From the NCBI RefSeq assembly GCF_005780165.1, contig NZ_VAUV01000003.1:124001-188000 (forward strand): 64,000 bases of DNA. The letters run 5' to 3'. This DNA comes from Phragmitibacter flavus. Its GTDB lineage: Bacteria > Verrucomicrobiota > Verrucomicrobiia > Verrucomicrobiales > Verrucomicrobiaceae. The notes beneath the pieces were generated by a model that was not told the origin of the DNA, did not search any database, and saw only the letters and a list, made by a program, of their open reading frames with translations. Of the stretch, positions 8,853-17,311 are shown in pieces (position 1 is the first letter of the stretch; every line of letters starts with the position of its first letter). A program made the position numbers and the translations under genes.

Positions 8853-9818
8853 ATGCCCGCCCTCACCAAGGACGATCCTTTTCTCCTCATTCAGTTTGAT
8901 GCCCCCTCCCCCGGACTCCTCCGTGAGGGCAACACCTGCATCCTCAATCTCCCCATCCCCCTCCTCGCAGGACGCCAAAACGCCGAGAGCTGCCCGATGC
9001 CCGGCGCCCGCATTGTCGAGAACGAAACCCTCATGCTGCTTGAAACCGACGAGGAACTGGTCGGCACCATCATCGTCCCCGCTCACGGCCGCCTCGAAGA
9101 ACCCACCCGCCAGGCCTATCATCAGCTCCTGAGCACCTGCGCCGACCGCAAAATGCACCTCCATCGGGTCTGGAACTACGTGCCCGACATCAATGCCGTC
9201 AAACAAGGCCTCGAGAACTACCGTCAGTTCAACATCGGACGCTGGATGGCTTTCGAGCAACTCTTTGGTCGCGACCTCCGTGCCTTCATGCCCGCCGCCT
9301 CCGCCGTCGGCATCTCCAGCCCCGCCATCATCCTCATCTTCATCGCCGGAAAAACCCAGCCCGTTTACCTCGAAAACCCCTCACAAATCCCCGCCTACCA
9401 CTACCCCAGCGACTACGGCCCCCGCCCGCCCAGCTTCGCCCGCGCCGTCCTTGTTCCGGATCAAAAAGGCGAAATTCAAGGCTACCTTAGCGGCACCGCC
9501 AGCATCGAAGGCCACCTCAGCGTCGGCGAAGGCGACTGGCACCAGCAGTTCCGCACCACCATGCGCAACATCCACATCATGCTCGAACGCATGGGCATGA
9601 CCGCCATCCTCCAAAGCGAAAAAGCCGCACAAAAAGCCCAACTCACCCTGCAAGACCTCCGTTGCTACCTCCGCCACCCCGAAATGCTCCCCCTCATCCA
9701 GGACTGGTTCAAGGAAGAAGCCCCCTGGCTGGCCGATCAAATCACCTACCAGCAGGCCGACATCTGCCGCGCCGACCTTGACTTGGAGATTGAAGCCATC
9801 CTCAGCAAACGTATTTAA
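8853..9818 (+). CDS. Chorismatase family protein (FkbO/Hyg5/XanB2-like)
   Basis: The 321-residue cytosolic enzyme carries the chorismatase signature in order: HRVWNYVPDIN, YRQFNIGRWMAFEQLFG, MPAASAVG, ENPSQIPAYHYP, YGPRPPSFARA and LSGTASIEGH. Family members split chorismate into 3-hydroxybenzoate, 4-hydroxybenzoate or a dihydroxycyclohexadienoate; I cannot decide which from reading alone. The frame is open to a TTG at 8820, but ATG 8853 (MPALTKDDP) is the better start. The gene is divergent from the MMPL exporter. In XanB2-type systems the hydroxybenzoate primes a pigment or quinone and an RND/MMPL protein exports the product, which makes the pairing suggestive. Confidence 0.87.
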   Translation: MPALTKDDPFLLIQFDAPSPGLLREGNTCILNLPIPLLAGRQNAESCPMPGARIVENETLMLLETDEELVGTIIVPAHGRLEEPTRQAYHQLLSTCADRKMHLHRVWNYVPDINAVKQGLENYRQFNIGRWMAFEQLFGRDLRAFMPAASAVGISSPAIILIFIAGKTQPVYLENPSQIPAYHYPSDYGPRPPSFARAVLVPDQKGEIQGYLSGTASIEGHLSVGEGDWHQQFRTTMRNIHIMLERMGMTAILQSEKAAQKAQLTLQDLRCYLRHPEMLPLIQDWFKEEAPWLADQITYQQADICRADLDLEIEAILSKRI

Positions 9819-9828
9819 CGCTGCGCAG

Positions 9829-9960
9829 GAATGACCAAATCCCAGTGACCAATGACCAAGACAAGACCTCATCTCATCATTCCCACCAAACCACGCCGCA
9901 GAGACATTCATTCGTGCTTGCTCATTTCCTTGGTCATTGGGATTTGCTCATTGGTCATTC
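9829..9960. repeat. Long imperfect inverted repeat built from GACCAAT/ATTGGTC words
   Basis: The left arm (9829-9860) contains GAATGACCAAATCCCAGTG followed by ACCAATGACCAAG. The right arm (9927-9960) is its near-reverse complement, starting CCTTGGTCATTGGGATTTG. The arms span the end of the intergenic gap and the first 36 codons of the next gene. The right arm encodes most of that gene's hydrophobic leader. Confidence 0.75.
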
Positions 9961-10616
9961 TCCCCCTCGCCTCCCAAGAACCGCCGACTACCCGTGAAAG
10001 CCTCCCGCAACTGAAACAAAAACTGCGCCACGCCCTCTTCACCGCCCTCCTCCCGGAAAAACAGGCACAGCGCGAAGCTCTCTACTCCCTCGAAAAACAG
10101 CTCGCCTCTGGCGGCGACTACCGCGAAGCCATCCACGCTCGCGACCAGCGAATCCTGCTCGAACAGGAAATTGCCCAAACCCAGCAACATCTGCTCAACC
10201 CACCCGTCATCGCCCACGCTGCCGTCGACCTCCCCCAATCCATTCCCCTGGAGAACAGCGTCGCCCAGCTCAACCAGCTCACCCTCGATCCCGCCAACAA
10301 CAACCGCCTCAGCGGTTGGACCACGACCGAATCCAGCGCCACCTGGACCCTTCCCAACCTCCCACCCGGCGGCTACGAAATCCTGCTTCGTTACTCCCTC
10401 AATCCCAGCAGCACTCCCCCCGTCATCCAGCTCAAAGAAACCCTCTACCATCTCCCTGTGGCCCTGGAATCCACCGACAACCAACCCACCAGCAAGAAAG
10501 TGGGCACCTTGCGCATCAGCAATGGCAGCGGCCCCCTCATTCTCTCTCCCCTTTCCATTTCGGCCGACCAGCAACTCCACATCATCAGCCTCACCCTGCA
10601 ACCCAGCGCCCTTTGA
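9852..10616 (+). CDS. Exported protein with coiled-coil and beta domain, paralogue 1 of 3
   Basis: The 254-residue product is of unrecognised family. A hydrophobic leader (LLISLVIGICSLVILPLASQ, about residues 24-43) suggests export. A glutamine- and glutamate-rich helical region follows (about 50-115). The C-terminal beta domain has the pattern SSATWTLPNLPPGGYEILLRY, shared with the next two genes as W.[LV]..[LI].PG.Y[DE]. That pattern resembles carbohydrate-binding-like jelly rolls. Much of the leader is encoded by the right arm of an inverted repeat, and the ATG lies in the left arm, so the true start is uncertain and in-frame TTG codons are alternatives. Spacing to the next gene is 64 bases, consistent with an operon. 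Confidence 0.7.
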   Translation: MTKTRPHLIIPTKPRRRDIHSCLLISLVIGICSLVILPLASQEPPTTRESLPQLKQKLRHALFTALLPEKQAQREALYSLEKQLASGGDYREAIHARDQRILLEQEIAQTQQHLLNPPVIAHAAVDLPQSIPLENSVAQLNQLTLDPANNNRLSGWTTTESSATWTLPNLPPGGYEILLRYSLNPSSTPPVIQLKETLYHLPVALESTDNQPTSKKVGTLRISNGSGPLILSPLSISADQQLHIISLTLQPSAL

Positions 10617-10680
10617 ACTTTTGCGGCATCCATTCAATCCGTTGCCCCTGTTCCTCCAATCTGGTATAAACCTCCTCAAG

Positions 10681-12204
10681 GTGACTTTCCTGCGTCCGAT
10701 TTTCCTCTCCTTTCTGTTCGCAACTCTGGCCTACAGCCAGGACGCCGCACCCACGCCCCCGCCCCCCCCCGAGCCCAGCGAACTCCGACTGCTCCGTCAG
10801 CAGGTCCAGCAACAAACCCTCACCGCCTCCACGACCCTCACCGAGCAATACATCAAGGCCCTCGCTGCCATCGAGCAGGAAGCCGCCGCCAGTGGCGACT
10901 ACGAACAAGCCCACAACGCCCAGCAGCGCCGCACCGCCCTCGCGCAAGTTCAGTCGCTCGCCTCGCTCACCAATACCATCGTCCTCAAACCCTCGCAGGC
11001 CCGCCTCGTCGGAGCCGTCAACTACGACACCGCCAGCGACTCCCTCGGCCCCTGGCGTGCCGCCGGCAACAGCGCCACCTGGGACGTCACCAAAATCACC
11101 CCCGGCAGCTACGACATCATTGTCACCTACGGTGTCGCCTCCACGGGCGATCCACCCGCCCGCTACATTCCCACTTACAATCCTCGAACCGGTGGCGAAT
11201 TTGAATTTTTCGAAGCCAGCAATCTCGCCGGAGCCGCCCTAAACCGCCGCACCGCCATCGTCGCCGACACGGGCGCCTGGACCACTCACAACACCTTGCA
11301 GCTCTCCCCCCCGTTTCAACTCACCCGCACCACCGCCAGCTTTTCCGTGCGCATCACCCGCGCCAATGGCGACGGCGGCGTCATGCAACTCAAGGAAATC
11401 CGCCTGACCCCCTCCGCTCCCAGCAACACCACTACCCTCGCGCTGGACACCCCATCCGACCCCGTCAACACGCTCCGCAGCGTTTACCAGCAAAAATACA
11501 AAACCATCGCCACCCCCATCATCACCAGTTATCTCCAGGCCCTCCAAACGCGCCTTGCTGAAGCCACCTCCCTTCAGCAAATTGACTCCATCGCCGAACT
11601 CCAGGCCGAACTCGACCGCACCACCAAGTGGCTTGAACGCCCCCTCGCCCCAGCGCGCACCCGCGCCGCCATCAGCCTTTTCGAAGATGCTGAAGAAGAA
11701 TGGACCGACGTCACCTTTGTCAACCACGCCTCCAACACCGGCGACCGCTTCCTCATCCAACACCAGGGCAAACAAATTCCCGTCCGACTCAAAACCGTCA
11801 CCTGTCCCCCGCCCACCGACGAAGCCGCTGGCGAACTCCAGCACTATGCCGCTTACTTCCACATCAATCCCGAAAACGCCCTCGCCATCGGCAAACAGGC
11901 CCGTGAATTCACCGCTACCGCCCTCGCCAACAAACCCCTGCGTCTCCTCACCAACGGCCAGAAAGACCGCGATGGCACCCTCCGCGTCACCATCTATGTC
12001 CCTCATCTCGGCGATTATGCCGGCATCTTGGTCGACAACGGCCTTGCCGCCATCACCCCGCTTCCAAAACCCCGCCGCGACAGCCGCCTCGTCATTCCAG
12101 ACCCCTGCCATGGCGCCTTAAAAGAACGCGAATCCACCGCCCGCGCCCGCCCCACCCCGCCAGGGGCCTGGGCCTTCAGCGATCCGCCCACCGCCCTCCC
12201 ATGA
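10681..12204 (+). CDS. Exported protein with coiled coil, beta domain and SNase-like C-terminus, paralogue 2 of 3
   Basis: GTG 10681 is chosen as start because the signal peptide (VTFLRPIFLSFLFATLAYSQ) begins there; the open frame upstream to 10171 is a shadow of paralogue 1. The 507-residue protein has an N-terminal coiled coil (residues about 35-95), a beta domain with SATWDVTKITPGSYDIIVTY, a second helical segment (EATSLQQIDSIAELQAELDR), and a C-terminal domain resembling staphylococcal nuclease: GDRFLIQHQGKQIPVRLKTV, then GKQAREFTATAL, KDRDGTLRVTIYV and DNGLAA. Whether the nuclease site is functional is unclear; the RL.TV, KDRDG and LV.NGLA landmarks are seen, but the acidic residues are not obvious. 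It overlaps the next gene by ATGA. Confidence 0.72.
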   Translation: MTFLRPIFLSFLFATLAYSQDAAPTPPPPPEPSELRLLRQQVQQQTLTASTTLTEQYIKALAAIEQEAAASGDYEQAHNAQQRRTALAQVQSLASLTNTIVLKPSQARLVGAVNYDTASDSLGPWRAAGNSATWDVTKITPGSYDIIVTYGVASTGDPPARYIPTYNPRTGGEFEFFEASNLAGAALNRRTAIVADTGAWTTHNTLQLSPPFQLTRTTASFSVRITRANGDGGVMQLKEIRLTPSAPSNTTTLALDTPSDPVNTLRSVYQQKYKTIATPIITSYLQALQTRLAEATSLQQIDSIAELQAELDRTTKWLERPLAPARTRAAISLFEDAEEEWTDVTFVNHASNTGDRFLIQHQGKQIPVRLKTVTCPPPTDEAAGELQHYAAYFHINPENALAIGKQAREFTATALANKPLRLLTNGQKDRDGTLRVTIYVPHLGDYAGILVDNGLAAITPLPKPRRDSRLVIPDPCHGALKERESTARARPTPPGAWAFSDPPTALP

Positions 12205-12956
12205 AACCCTCCTTTTTCCGTTTCATGACCATCTCCCATTTCCCCGCGTTCACCCTGGTCATCCTCCTCTTTGCCAGTCTCCCCGCCCGTGCCCAGCAAA
12301 CGGAAGACATCAGCTCGCGACTCCAGCAAGCCGAAGCCACCTACCAGCTCAAACTCCGCGAAATCCACACCCCTATTCTGAAGGATTACCTCCGCAAACT
12401 TGAGACCCTCCAATCGCGACTGCCAAACCCCGACCATCTCGCCCAGGTCACCCGGGAAGCCCAAAAAATCCGCCAACTCATTGCCACCACCGGCATCCTG
12501 CCCACCGACGTTCCACGCAAAATCGACCCCCCCGCACTCCCTGGCACCGACCGCGACCGCGACCGCGCCAGACCCACCCTCTCCCTCCAGGCCTCCGAAG
12601 CCATCTCCCCCGTCGCCGTCACTCCTGAAGCCCGCAACGCCCTGCCCCTTGGCAGCATCGCCTGGAACGTCACCAAACTTCCTCCCGGAAAATACGATGT
12701 TCTGCTCGTCTTCGCCGCTGAAGCTCTCACCGCCGATGAACCCATCATGTTGACCGTCGGCACTTACCAACTCATCAGCCACCTCAAACCCGACCTCGTG
12801 ACTGGAGGAGACGACGTCTTCCGCATCTTCAAACTTGGCAATCTCGTCATCGACTCCCCGATCGCCGACCAAACCCTGACCCTGCAAAACGGCAACCCCA
12901 CCGTCCCGCGCCTGCGAATCCGCAACGTGCTCTTCGTGCGCTCCTCGCAACCTTGA
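12201..12956 (+). CDS. Exported protein with coiled-coil and beta domain, paralogue 3 of 3
   Basis: The 251-residue product has a signal peptide (FPAFTLVILLFASLPARAQ), a helical region of heptad type (QQAEATYQLKLREIHTPILK, then DYLRKLETLQSRL), a basic and proline-rich linker with a short DRDRDRAR run, and a beta domain with SIAWNVTKLPPGKYDVLLVF. The architecture matches the two upstream genes, so this is a local tandem family. Its start overlaps the preceding stop (ATGA at 12201-12204), pointing to translational coupling. The end converges on ribE with 19 bases between them. I do not recognise a named family; a periplasmic or surface binding role is only inferred. Confidence 0.72.
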   Translation: MKPSFFRFMTISHFPAFTLVILLFASLPARAQQTEDISSRLQQAEATYQLKLREIHTPILKDYLRKLETLQSRLPNPDHLAQVTREAQKIRQLIATTGILPTDVPRKIDPPALPGTDRDRDRARPTLSLQASEAISPVAVTPEARNALPLGSIAWNVTKLPPGKYDVLLVFAAEALTADEPIMLTVGTYQLISHLKPDLVTGGDDVFRIFKLGNLVIDSPIADQTLTLQNGNPTVPRLRIRNVLFVRSSQP

Positions 12957-12975
12957 GTCAGAGCGCCAAATGGTG

Positions 12976-13575
12976 TCAGCGCCCCAAGGACACGAGCCGC
13001 TGCATGTGCTTCGCCAGCATATCGAACTCCAAATTCACCATGCCGCCCTCCGAAAGCGCCGCCAGATTCGTCACCGCAAAGGTGTGCGGCGTGATCCAAA
13101 ACGTCATCCGATCTTCCTCCAACTGGGCAATCGTCAAACTCATCCCATCGACACAGATCGACCCCTTGTGCACCACCAGCGCCGCCCACGCCTGCGGCAA
13201 CTCCACTGTGAACTGGTGATCCTCCCTCACCTTTTCCAGCACTAGCACCTCCGCCGTGGTGTCGACATGACCCTGCACAAAATGTCCGCTCAACCGGTCT
13301 CCAATCCGCAACGACCTCTCCAGATTCACCAAACTCCCCTCCTTCAACTCCCCCAAACTCGTCACCCGCAACGTCTCAATCAACAAATCAAACGCCGCCG
13401 TCCCCGCCGCCCCATCAAAATCCGTCACCGTCAGACAACACCCATTGCAGGCCACACTTTCCCCCAGGCTCAACTCCCCCGCCATCGGCCCCACCTTCAA
13501 CACCAGCCGCGCCCCACCCTCGCGAAACATCAGGCTCTCCACCCTGCCAGTCACTTCAACAATTCCGGTAAACAT
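12976..13575 (-). CDS. ribE: Riboflavin synthase, alpha chain
   Basis: The 199-residue enzyme joins two 6,7-dimethyl-8-ribityllumazine molecules to give riboflavin, the last step of vitamin B2 synthesis, in the cytosol. The starting motif [12 protein letters not shown] and the internal repeat [17 protein letters not shown] mark the two lumazine-binding halves. NGCCLTV and DGMSLTI are the paired ligand-binding loops. Length and start are normal for the family. The gene stands alone, convergent with the paralogue operon and divergent from trxB. I see no FMN riboswitch in the 203 bases upstream. Confidence 0.95.
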   Translation of the reverse strand: MFTGIVEVTGRVESLMFREGGARLVLKVGPMAGELSLGESVACNGCCLTVTDFDGAAGTAAFDLLIETLRVTSLGELKEGSLVNLERSLRIGDRLSGHFVQGHVDTTAEVLVLEKVREDHQFTVELPQAWAALVVHKGSICVDGMSLTIAQLEEDRMTFWITPHTFAVTNLAALSEGGMVNLEFDMLAKHMQRLVSLGR

Positions 13576-13778
13576 CCGTTCAACCTTTCACGGATTCCCT
13601 TCTCCCTCAACCGCGAACATTCCCCAAACATCCCCCCACTCCCATCAAGCGTAATCCATCATTACCCACACCACCAAACCACCGGACAAACCAACTTGCT
13701 GCATCCCGCACTTGCAACCCGCCGCATCCGCAGCCACTACAAAGTCACCCATACCCCCACCAATTTCACCCACCCTTT

Positions 13779-14699
13779 ATGGAAAACGTCCTCATCATCG
13801 GCACCGGCTGCGCCGGCTACACCGCCGCCATCTACACCGCCCGCGCCAACCTCAGCCCCCTCCTTCTTTCCGGCACCCAACCCGGCGGCCAGCTGACCAC
13901 CACCACCGAAGTCGAAAACTTCCCCGGCTTTCCCGAAGGCATCATGGGCCCTGAACTCATGATGAAAATGCAGTCACAGTCCGAAAAATTCGGCGCGCGC
14001 ATCGAATACGCCCAGGTCGAAGCCGTCACCAAAACCGACGCCGGACATTTCGACATCACTCTTGAAGGCGGCAAAGTCATCCAGTCGAAAACCGTCATCG
14101 TCGCCACCGGTGCCTCTCCGCGTCACCTCGGACTCCCCAACGAAAAATCCCTCATCGGACGCGGCCTCACCAGTTGCGCCACTTGTGACGGAGCCTTCTA
14201 CCGCAACGTCCCCGTCGCCGTCATTGGCGGTGGCGACTCCGCCGCCGAAGAAGCCACCTTCCTCACCCGCTTCGCCAGCACCGTGTATCTGATCCACCGT
14301 CGCGACGAACTGCGCGCCAGCAAGATCATGGCCGACCGCGCCCTCGCCAATCCCAAGATCAAACCGATCTGGAACAGCACCGTCACCGAATACCTCACGG
14401 ATGAAAAAGGCGAAGTCCGCGCCGCCAAAATTCAAAACCTCGTCACCGGAGAAGAAAGCGAACTCGAATTAAAATGCGTATTCGTCGCCATCGGCCACGT
14501 CCCCAACACCAAATTCCTCAACGGCCAGGTCACCCTGGATGAGAACGGTTACATCCTGCAAACCAAAGGCACCCAGACCAACATCCCCGGCCTCTTCGCC
14601 GCTGGTGACGTCGCCGACCACGTTTACCGCCAGGCCATCACGGCTGCCGGTCAAGGCTGCGCCGCTGCCTTGGAAGCCGAGCGTTACCTGGCTCATTAA
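13779..14699 (+). CDS. trxB: Thioredoxin reductase
   Basis: The 306-residue flavoenzyme reduces thioredoxin with NADPH. Motifs in order are an FAD-binding [16 protein letters not shown] at the N-terminus, [16 protein letters not shown], the redox-active CATC (CATCDGAF), the NADPH-binding [10 protein letters not shown], and the C-terminal [10 protein letters not shown]. The size is that of the low-molecular-weight bacterial class. It has its own promoter region, shared in space with ribE (divergent, 203 bases). No purine-rich ribosome site is obvious upstream of the ATG. Confidence 0.96.
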   Translation: MENVLIIGTGCAGYTAAIYTARANLSPLLLSGTQPGGQLTTTTEVENFPGFPEGIMGPELMMKMQSQSEKFGARIEYAQVEAVTKTDAGHFDITLEGGKVIQSKTVIVATGASPRHLGLPNEKSLIGRGLTSCATCDGAFYRNVPVAVIGGGDSAAEEATFLTRFASTVYLIHRRDELRASKIMADRALANPKIKPIWNSTVTEYLTDEKGEVRAAKIQNLVTGEESELELKCVFVAIGHVPNTKFLNGQVTLDENGYILQTKGTQTNIPGLFAAGDVADHVYRQAITAAGQGCAAALEAERYLAH

Positions 14700-14710
14700 A
14701 TTTTAAAGAG

Positions 14711-14734
14711 AAGCGCGGACGCTCATGCCCGCTT
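14711..14734. terminator. Possible bidirectional hairpin between trxB and the CNNM/HlyC gene
   Basis: AAGCG and CGCTT arms with an inner GG/CC pair (14711-14734) lie 12 bases after the trxB stop, in the 58-base gap between convergent genes. The stem has a bulge and there is no strong T-run. It may instead belong to the palindromic extragenic elements seen elsewhere. Confidence 0.35.
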
Positions 14735-14757
14735 CACCGTCGAACGCGCGTGTCAAT

Positions 14758-16203
14758 CTACCGCTCGTTCTTCACCACCTCATCGCTCTCGACGACTTCA
14801 TCGGACAACTCCACCCGCTTGAACAACAGTGAAACCACGCGACGGGCTTCCACCCCCGTCGTCGTCACCTCATACTGACCAATCATCAAGGTCTCACCTA
14901 GCTCAGGGAAGTGCCCCAGCACATGGGTCACGTAACCACCAATCGTGGTCACCTCATCGCTCTCCAGTTCAAGATCGCAAAGCTCGTTCAGCTCATAAAG
15001 ATTCAGCGAACCCTCCACCTCAAACTCGCTTTCGCTCAACCGGTTAAACTTCGGTTTCTCCACGATGTCGAACTCATCATTGATATCGCCCACGATCTCT
15101 TCGACCACGTTGTCCAGCGTCACAATCCCCACCCCGCTACCATACTCATCCACCGCCAGCGCCATGTGCGCATGCTTCTGCTGGAAATAGCGCAGTAACT
15201 TGTCGATCGACATCATCTCAGGCACCAGCAGCAGTTCACGTTTGATCTGACGCAAGTCCGCCGTGCTCTTGCCACCCTGATGAACCAGCTTCAAGAGGTC
15301 CTTGATGTGGATCAACCCAATGCTCTTGTCGAGATGCCCTTCAACTAACGGAAACCGTGTGTGCTGTGAATCCAAGGCCAGCTTCAAGTTCACCTCAAAC
15401 GGCTCATCCACATCCAGCGAAATCACATTCCGCCGCGGTGTCATCAAATCCCGCACGTAACGGTCATTTAGTGACAGCGCATTCAACACGATGCTCTTCT
15501 CCGTCTCCGTCACCTCTTCCGAACGCTGACTCTCTGAAACCAGGTGCCGCAATTCCTCCTCCGAATGCACCCGCTCCCCCTCGCTCACCGGGTCCAGCCG
15601 GAACACCGCCCGCAACAGCCAGTTCGCCGTGCCGTTCAATACAAAAATTGCCGGTTTCAGCACCACCAAAAACACATGCAAAGGCGCACACACCCACATC
15701 GTCGTGGCAAACGCCTTCCGAATCGCCAGCGACTTCGGCGTCAGTTCCCCCAGCACCACATGCAGAAAGGTAATGATCGTAAACGCCACGCCAAATGCGG
15801 TTCCCTGCACGGCGGCGTCACTGGTCATGCCCACCGAAAACAACCAAGGCTGGATCATCTGTGCCAACAATGGCTCCGCCGCCATCCCCAAACCGATGCT
15901 TGCCAGCGTGATGCCCAGCTGCGTCGCCGATAAATAAGCATCCATGTGCTTCGTCACCGTCTGTGCAAACTTTGCCCGCACATTCCCCTCCTCAGCCGCC
16001 TCATGCAACTGACTCTCACGCACCTTCACAATGGCGAACTCTGCCGCCACGAAAAATCCGTTCAGCAAAACCAAAAACGTCACCAATCCCACCCGCCAGA
16101 GCACGTCATTGGTCGAAAAATTCCATTCGCGCACCAAAGTGGTGTCCATGGCCGCCAACATCGCTGGCAGCACTGAATGGGTAACTAAAGGGAGGTCGAT
16201 CAT
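14758..16203 (-). CDS. CNNM/CorC-HlyC family membrane protein with CBS domains
   Basis: The 481-residue protein has the usual order: an N-terminal DUF21 (CNNM) transmembrane domain (FLVLLNGFFVAAEFAIVKVR and three more hydrophobic stretches to about residue 180), a CBS pair beginning VRDLMTPRRNVISLDVDEPF and IGLIHIKDLLKL, and a C-terminal CorC_HlyC domain (EFEVEGSLNLYELNEL, then VTTIGGYVTHVLGHFPELGE). Relatives are annotated as hemolysins but are better supported as Mg2+ or Co2+ efflux regulators or transporters in the inner membrane. Another in-frame ATG lies 18 codons inside, so the start is not certain. Confidence 0.9.
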   Translation of the reverse strand: MIDLPLVTHSVLPAMLAAMDTTLVREWNFSTNDVLWRVGLVTFLVLLNGFFVAAEFAIVKVRESQLHEAAEEGNVRAKFAQTVTKHMDAYLSATQLGITLASIGLGMAAEPLLAQMIQPWLFSVGMTSDAAVQGTAFGVAFTIITFLHVVLGELTPKSLAIRKAFATTMWVCAPLHVFLVVLKPAIFVLNGTANWLLRAVFRLDPVSEGERVHSEEELRHLVSESQRSEEVTETEKSIVLNALSLNDRYVRDLMTPRRNVISLDVDEPFEVNLKLALDSQHTRFPLVEGHLDKSIGLIHIKDLLKLVHQGGKSTADLRQIKRELLLVPEMMSIDKLLRYFQQKHAHMALAVDEYGSGVGIVTLDNVVEEIVGDINDEFDIVEKPKFNRLSESEFEVEGSLNLYELNELCDLELESDEVTTIGGYVTHVLGHFPELGETLMIGQYEVTTTGVEARRVVSLLFKRVELSDEVVESDEVVKNER

Positions 16204-16239
16204 GGGGGGCTGGGAAAAAACGACCTCGGTGAGCCTTGC

Positions 16240-16491
16240 TTAAAGTCTTTCATAAGAGCCATCACATCGCTTTTCCAGCACCGTAAAACCGGCGCTCTTG
16301 GCGTCTGAGATGGAAGTGGGTTTAGTGACTCGGGGAGTATTTACTTGGGAAATGAGTTTTTTGACCGGTGCCTTGCACAAAGGACACACCGTCAGCGGCG
16401 GACGACTGATCGGACGGCGCAGATCAAAACCCCGCTTGCAGCGAAGGCAGCCCTTCTCTGGATCTTCAGCGATGTATTGATAAGTCGGCAT
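16240..16491 (-). CDS. FmdB-type zinc ribbon protein
   Basis: This 83-residue protein starts MPTYQYIAEDPEKGC, the standard FmdB opening. Two CxxC pairs (CLRC at 15-18 and CPLC at 36-39) form the zinc ribbon. The C-terminal half (SISDAKSAGFTVLEKRCDGSYERL) is a helical tail seen in many members. The family has been proposed to regulate transcription, but the role is unproven. It lies 148 bases downstream of rpsN on the same strand and may be co-transcribed with it. Confidence 0.88.
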   Translation of the reverse strand: MPTYQYIAEDPEKGCLRCKRGFDLRRPISRPPLTVCPLCKAPVKKLISQVNTPRVTKPTSISDAKSAGFTVLEKRCDGSYERL

Positions 16492-16639
16492 GATCGCTCA
16501 GCGAGCAACACTCAAACGGAACAGACAGAAGAAGCAGTCAGGAAACGCTCACAAACAAAAAGAAGGTGCCGCATGGCAGCACCTTCGCAAAGCCAAAAAA
16601 TCGTTGCAACGCGGGAAGGCGATGCCGCTCGTCAGCGAA

Positions 16640-16909
16640 TTACCAGCTCGACTTCGTAACCCCTGGAATCAGCCCTTGGGAGGCCATTTCGCGGAAGGTG
16701 AGACGTGACATCTCGAAGCGGCGGATGAAAGCGCGGCGGCGACCGGAAACACGGCAACGGTTTACCAAGCGGGTAGGGCTGGCGTCACGTGGCAACAGGG
16801 TCAAACCCATGTAATCACCTTTAGCCTTAAGCTCGGCACGGAGCTTGGCATATTTGTCGACAGTTTTTTGCTTGCGCTTGTTACGTTCAATCCAGCAGGT
16901 CTTAGCCAT
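16640..16909 (-). CDS. rpsN: 30S ribosomal protein S14
   Basis: The 89-residue product begins [20 protein letters not shown] and has the S14 core [20 protein letters not shown] followed by [18 protein letters not shown]. The open frame extends to 16996, but MAKT at 16909 is the family start. It lacks the paired CxxC motifs of the zinc-binding type, so it is the zinc-independent (C-) form. It is separated from the other small-subunit genes here, with only an FmdB gene beside it, which is unusual because rpsN normally sits in the spc operon. Confidence 0.95.
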   Translation of the reverse strand: MAKTCWIERNKRKQKTVDKYAKLRAELKAKGDYMGLTLLPRDASPTRLVNRCRVSGRRRAFIRRFEMSRLTFREMASQGLIPGVTKSSW

Positions 16910-17311
16910 AGAGCCGCCAAGTCTGCCACACCCTTCAAACCTTGCAACCAATTTTTTATCCCAATCAAAAGTAGCAGCCGACGTAAGGAGACCCACTTCC
17001 CTCCCCCGTCACGCTCGCCACCCACCGCCTCCGAATCCGGCCGATCTCCCAAATCACGCTGCCCGAAAGGAAACCTCATCCTTATCCACGGGCTTCTACC
17101 CATGGTTTTCCCATCGTCACCGCAGCACTGTCGGACCATGGAAACACCTCGTGACTCAGCGCCGCATTAGGCAACCATTTCGTGGTTGATGACGCCCCCT
17201 CACCTGACCGGCGCTTCAAACCAACTTCCGACTTCCGACTTCCGACTTCCGACTTCCGACTTCCGACTTCCGACTTCCGACTTCCGACTTCCGACTTCCG
17301 ACTTCCCCCCC
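16910..17311. other. 402-bp gap between rpsN and trpC
   Basis: The left 310 bases hold no gene or RNA I can recognise, apart from the presumed rpsN promoter on the minus strand. The right end is a heptanucleotide tandem array (17224-17306), described separately. The reading frames through it are translations of the repeat. Confidence 0.6.
17224..17306. repeat. Heptanucleotide tandem array, (ACTTCCG) x 11.9
   Basis: Eleven perfect ACTTCCG units run from 17224 to 17300, followed by a partial ACTTCC to 17306. The array ends five bases before the trpC stop codon (17312-17314). The perfect copies suggest recent expansion. The period of seven matches the AAATCTG arrays inside pbpC. Confidence 0.95.

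Noticed and set aside
10171-10680. Upstream extension of the middle paralogue
   Set aside because: This part is the off-frame reading of paralogue 1; a signal peptide starts at GTG 10681.
13576-13778. FMN riboswitch in front of ribE
   Set aside because: I looked for the conserved RFN element segments on the minus strand and did not see them.
17224-17306. CRISPR array
   Set aside because: Direct heptamer repeats without spacers; the same holds for the 14-bp repeat at 26001-26055.
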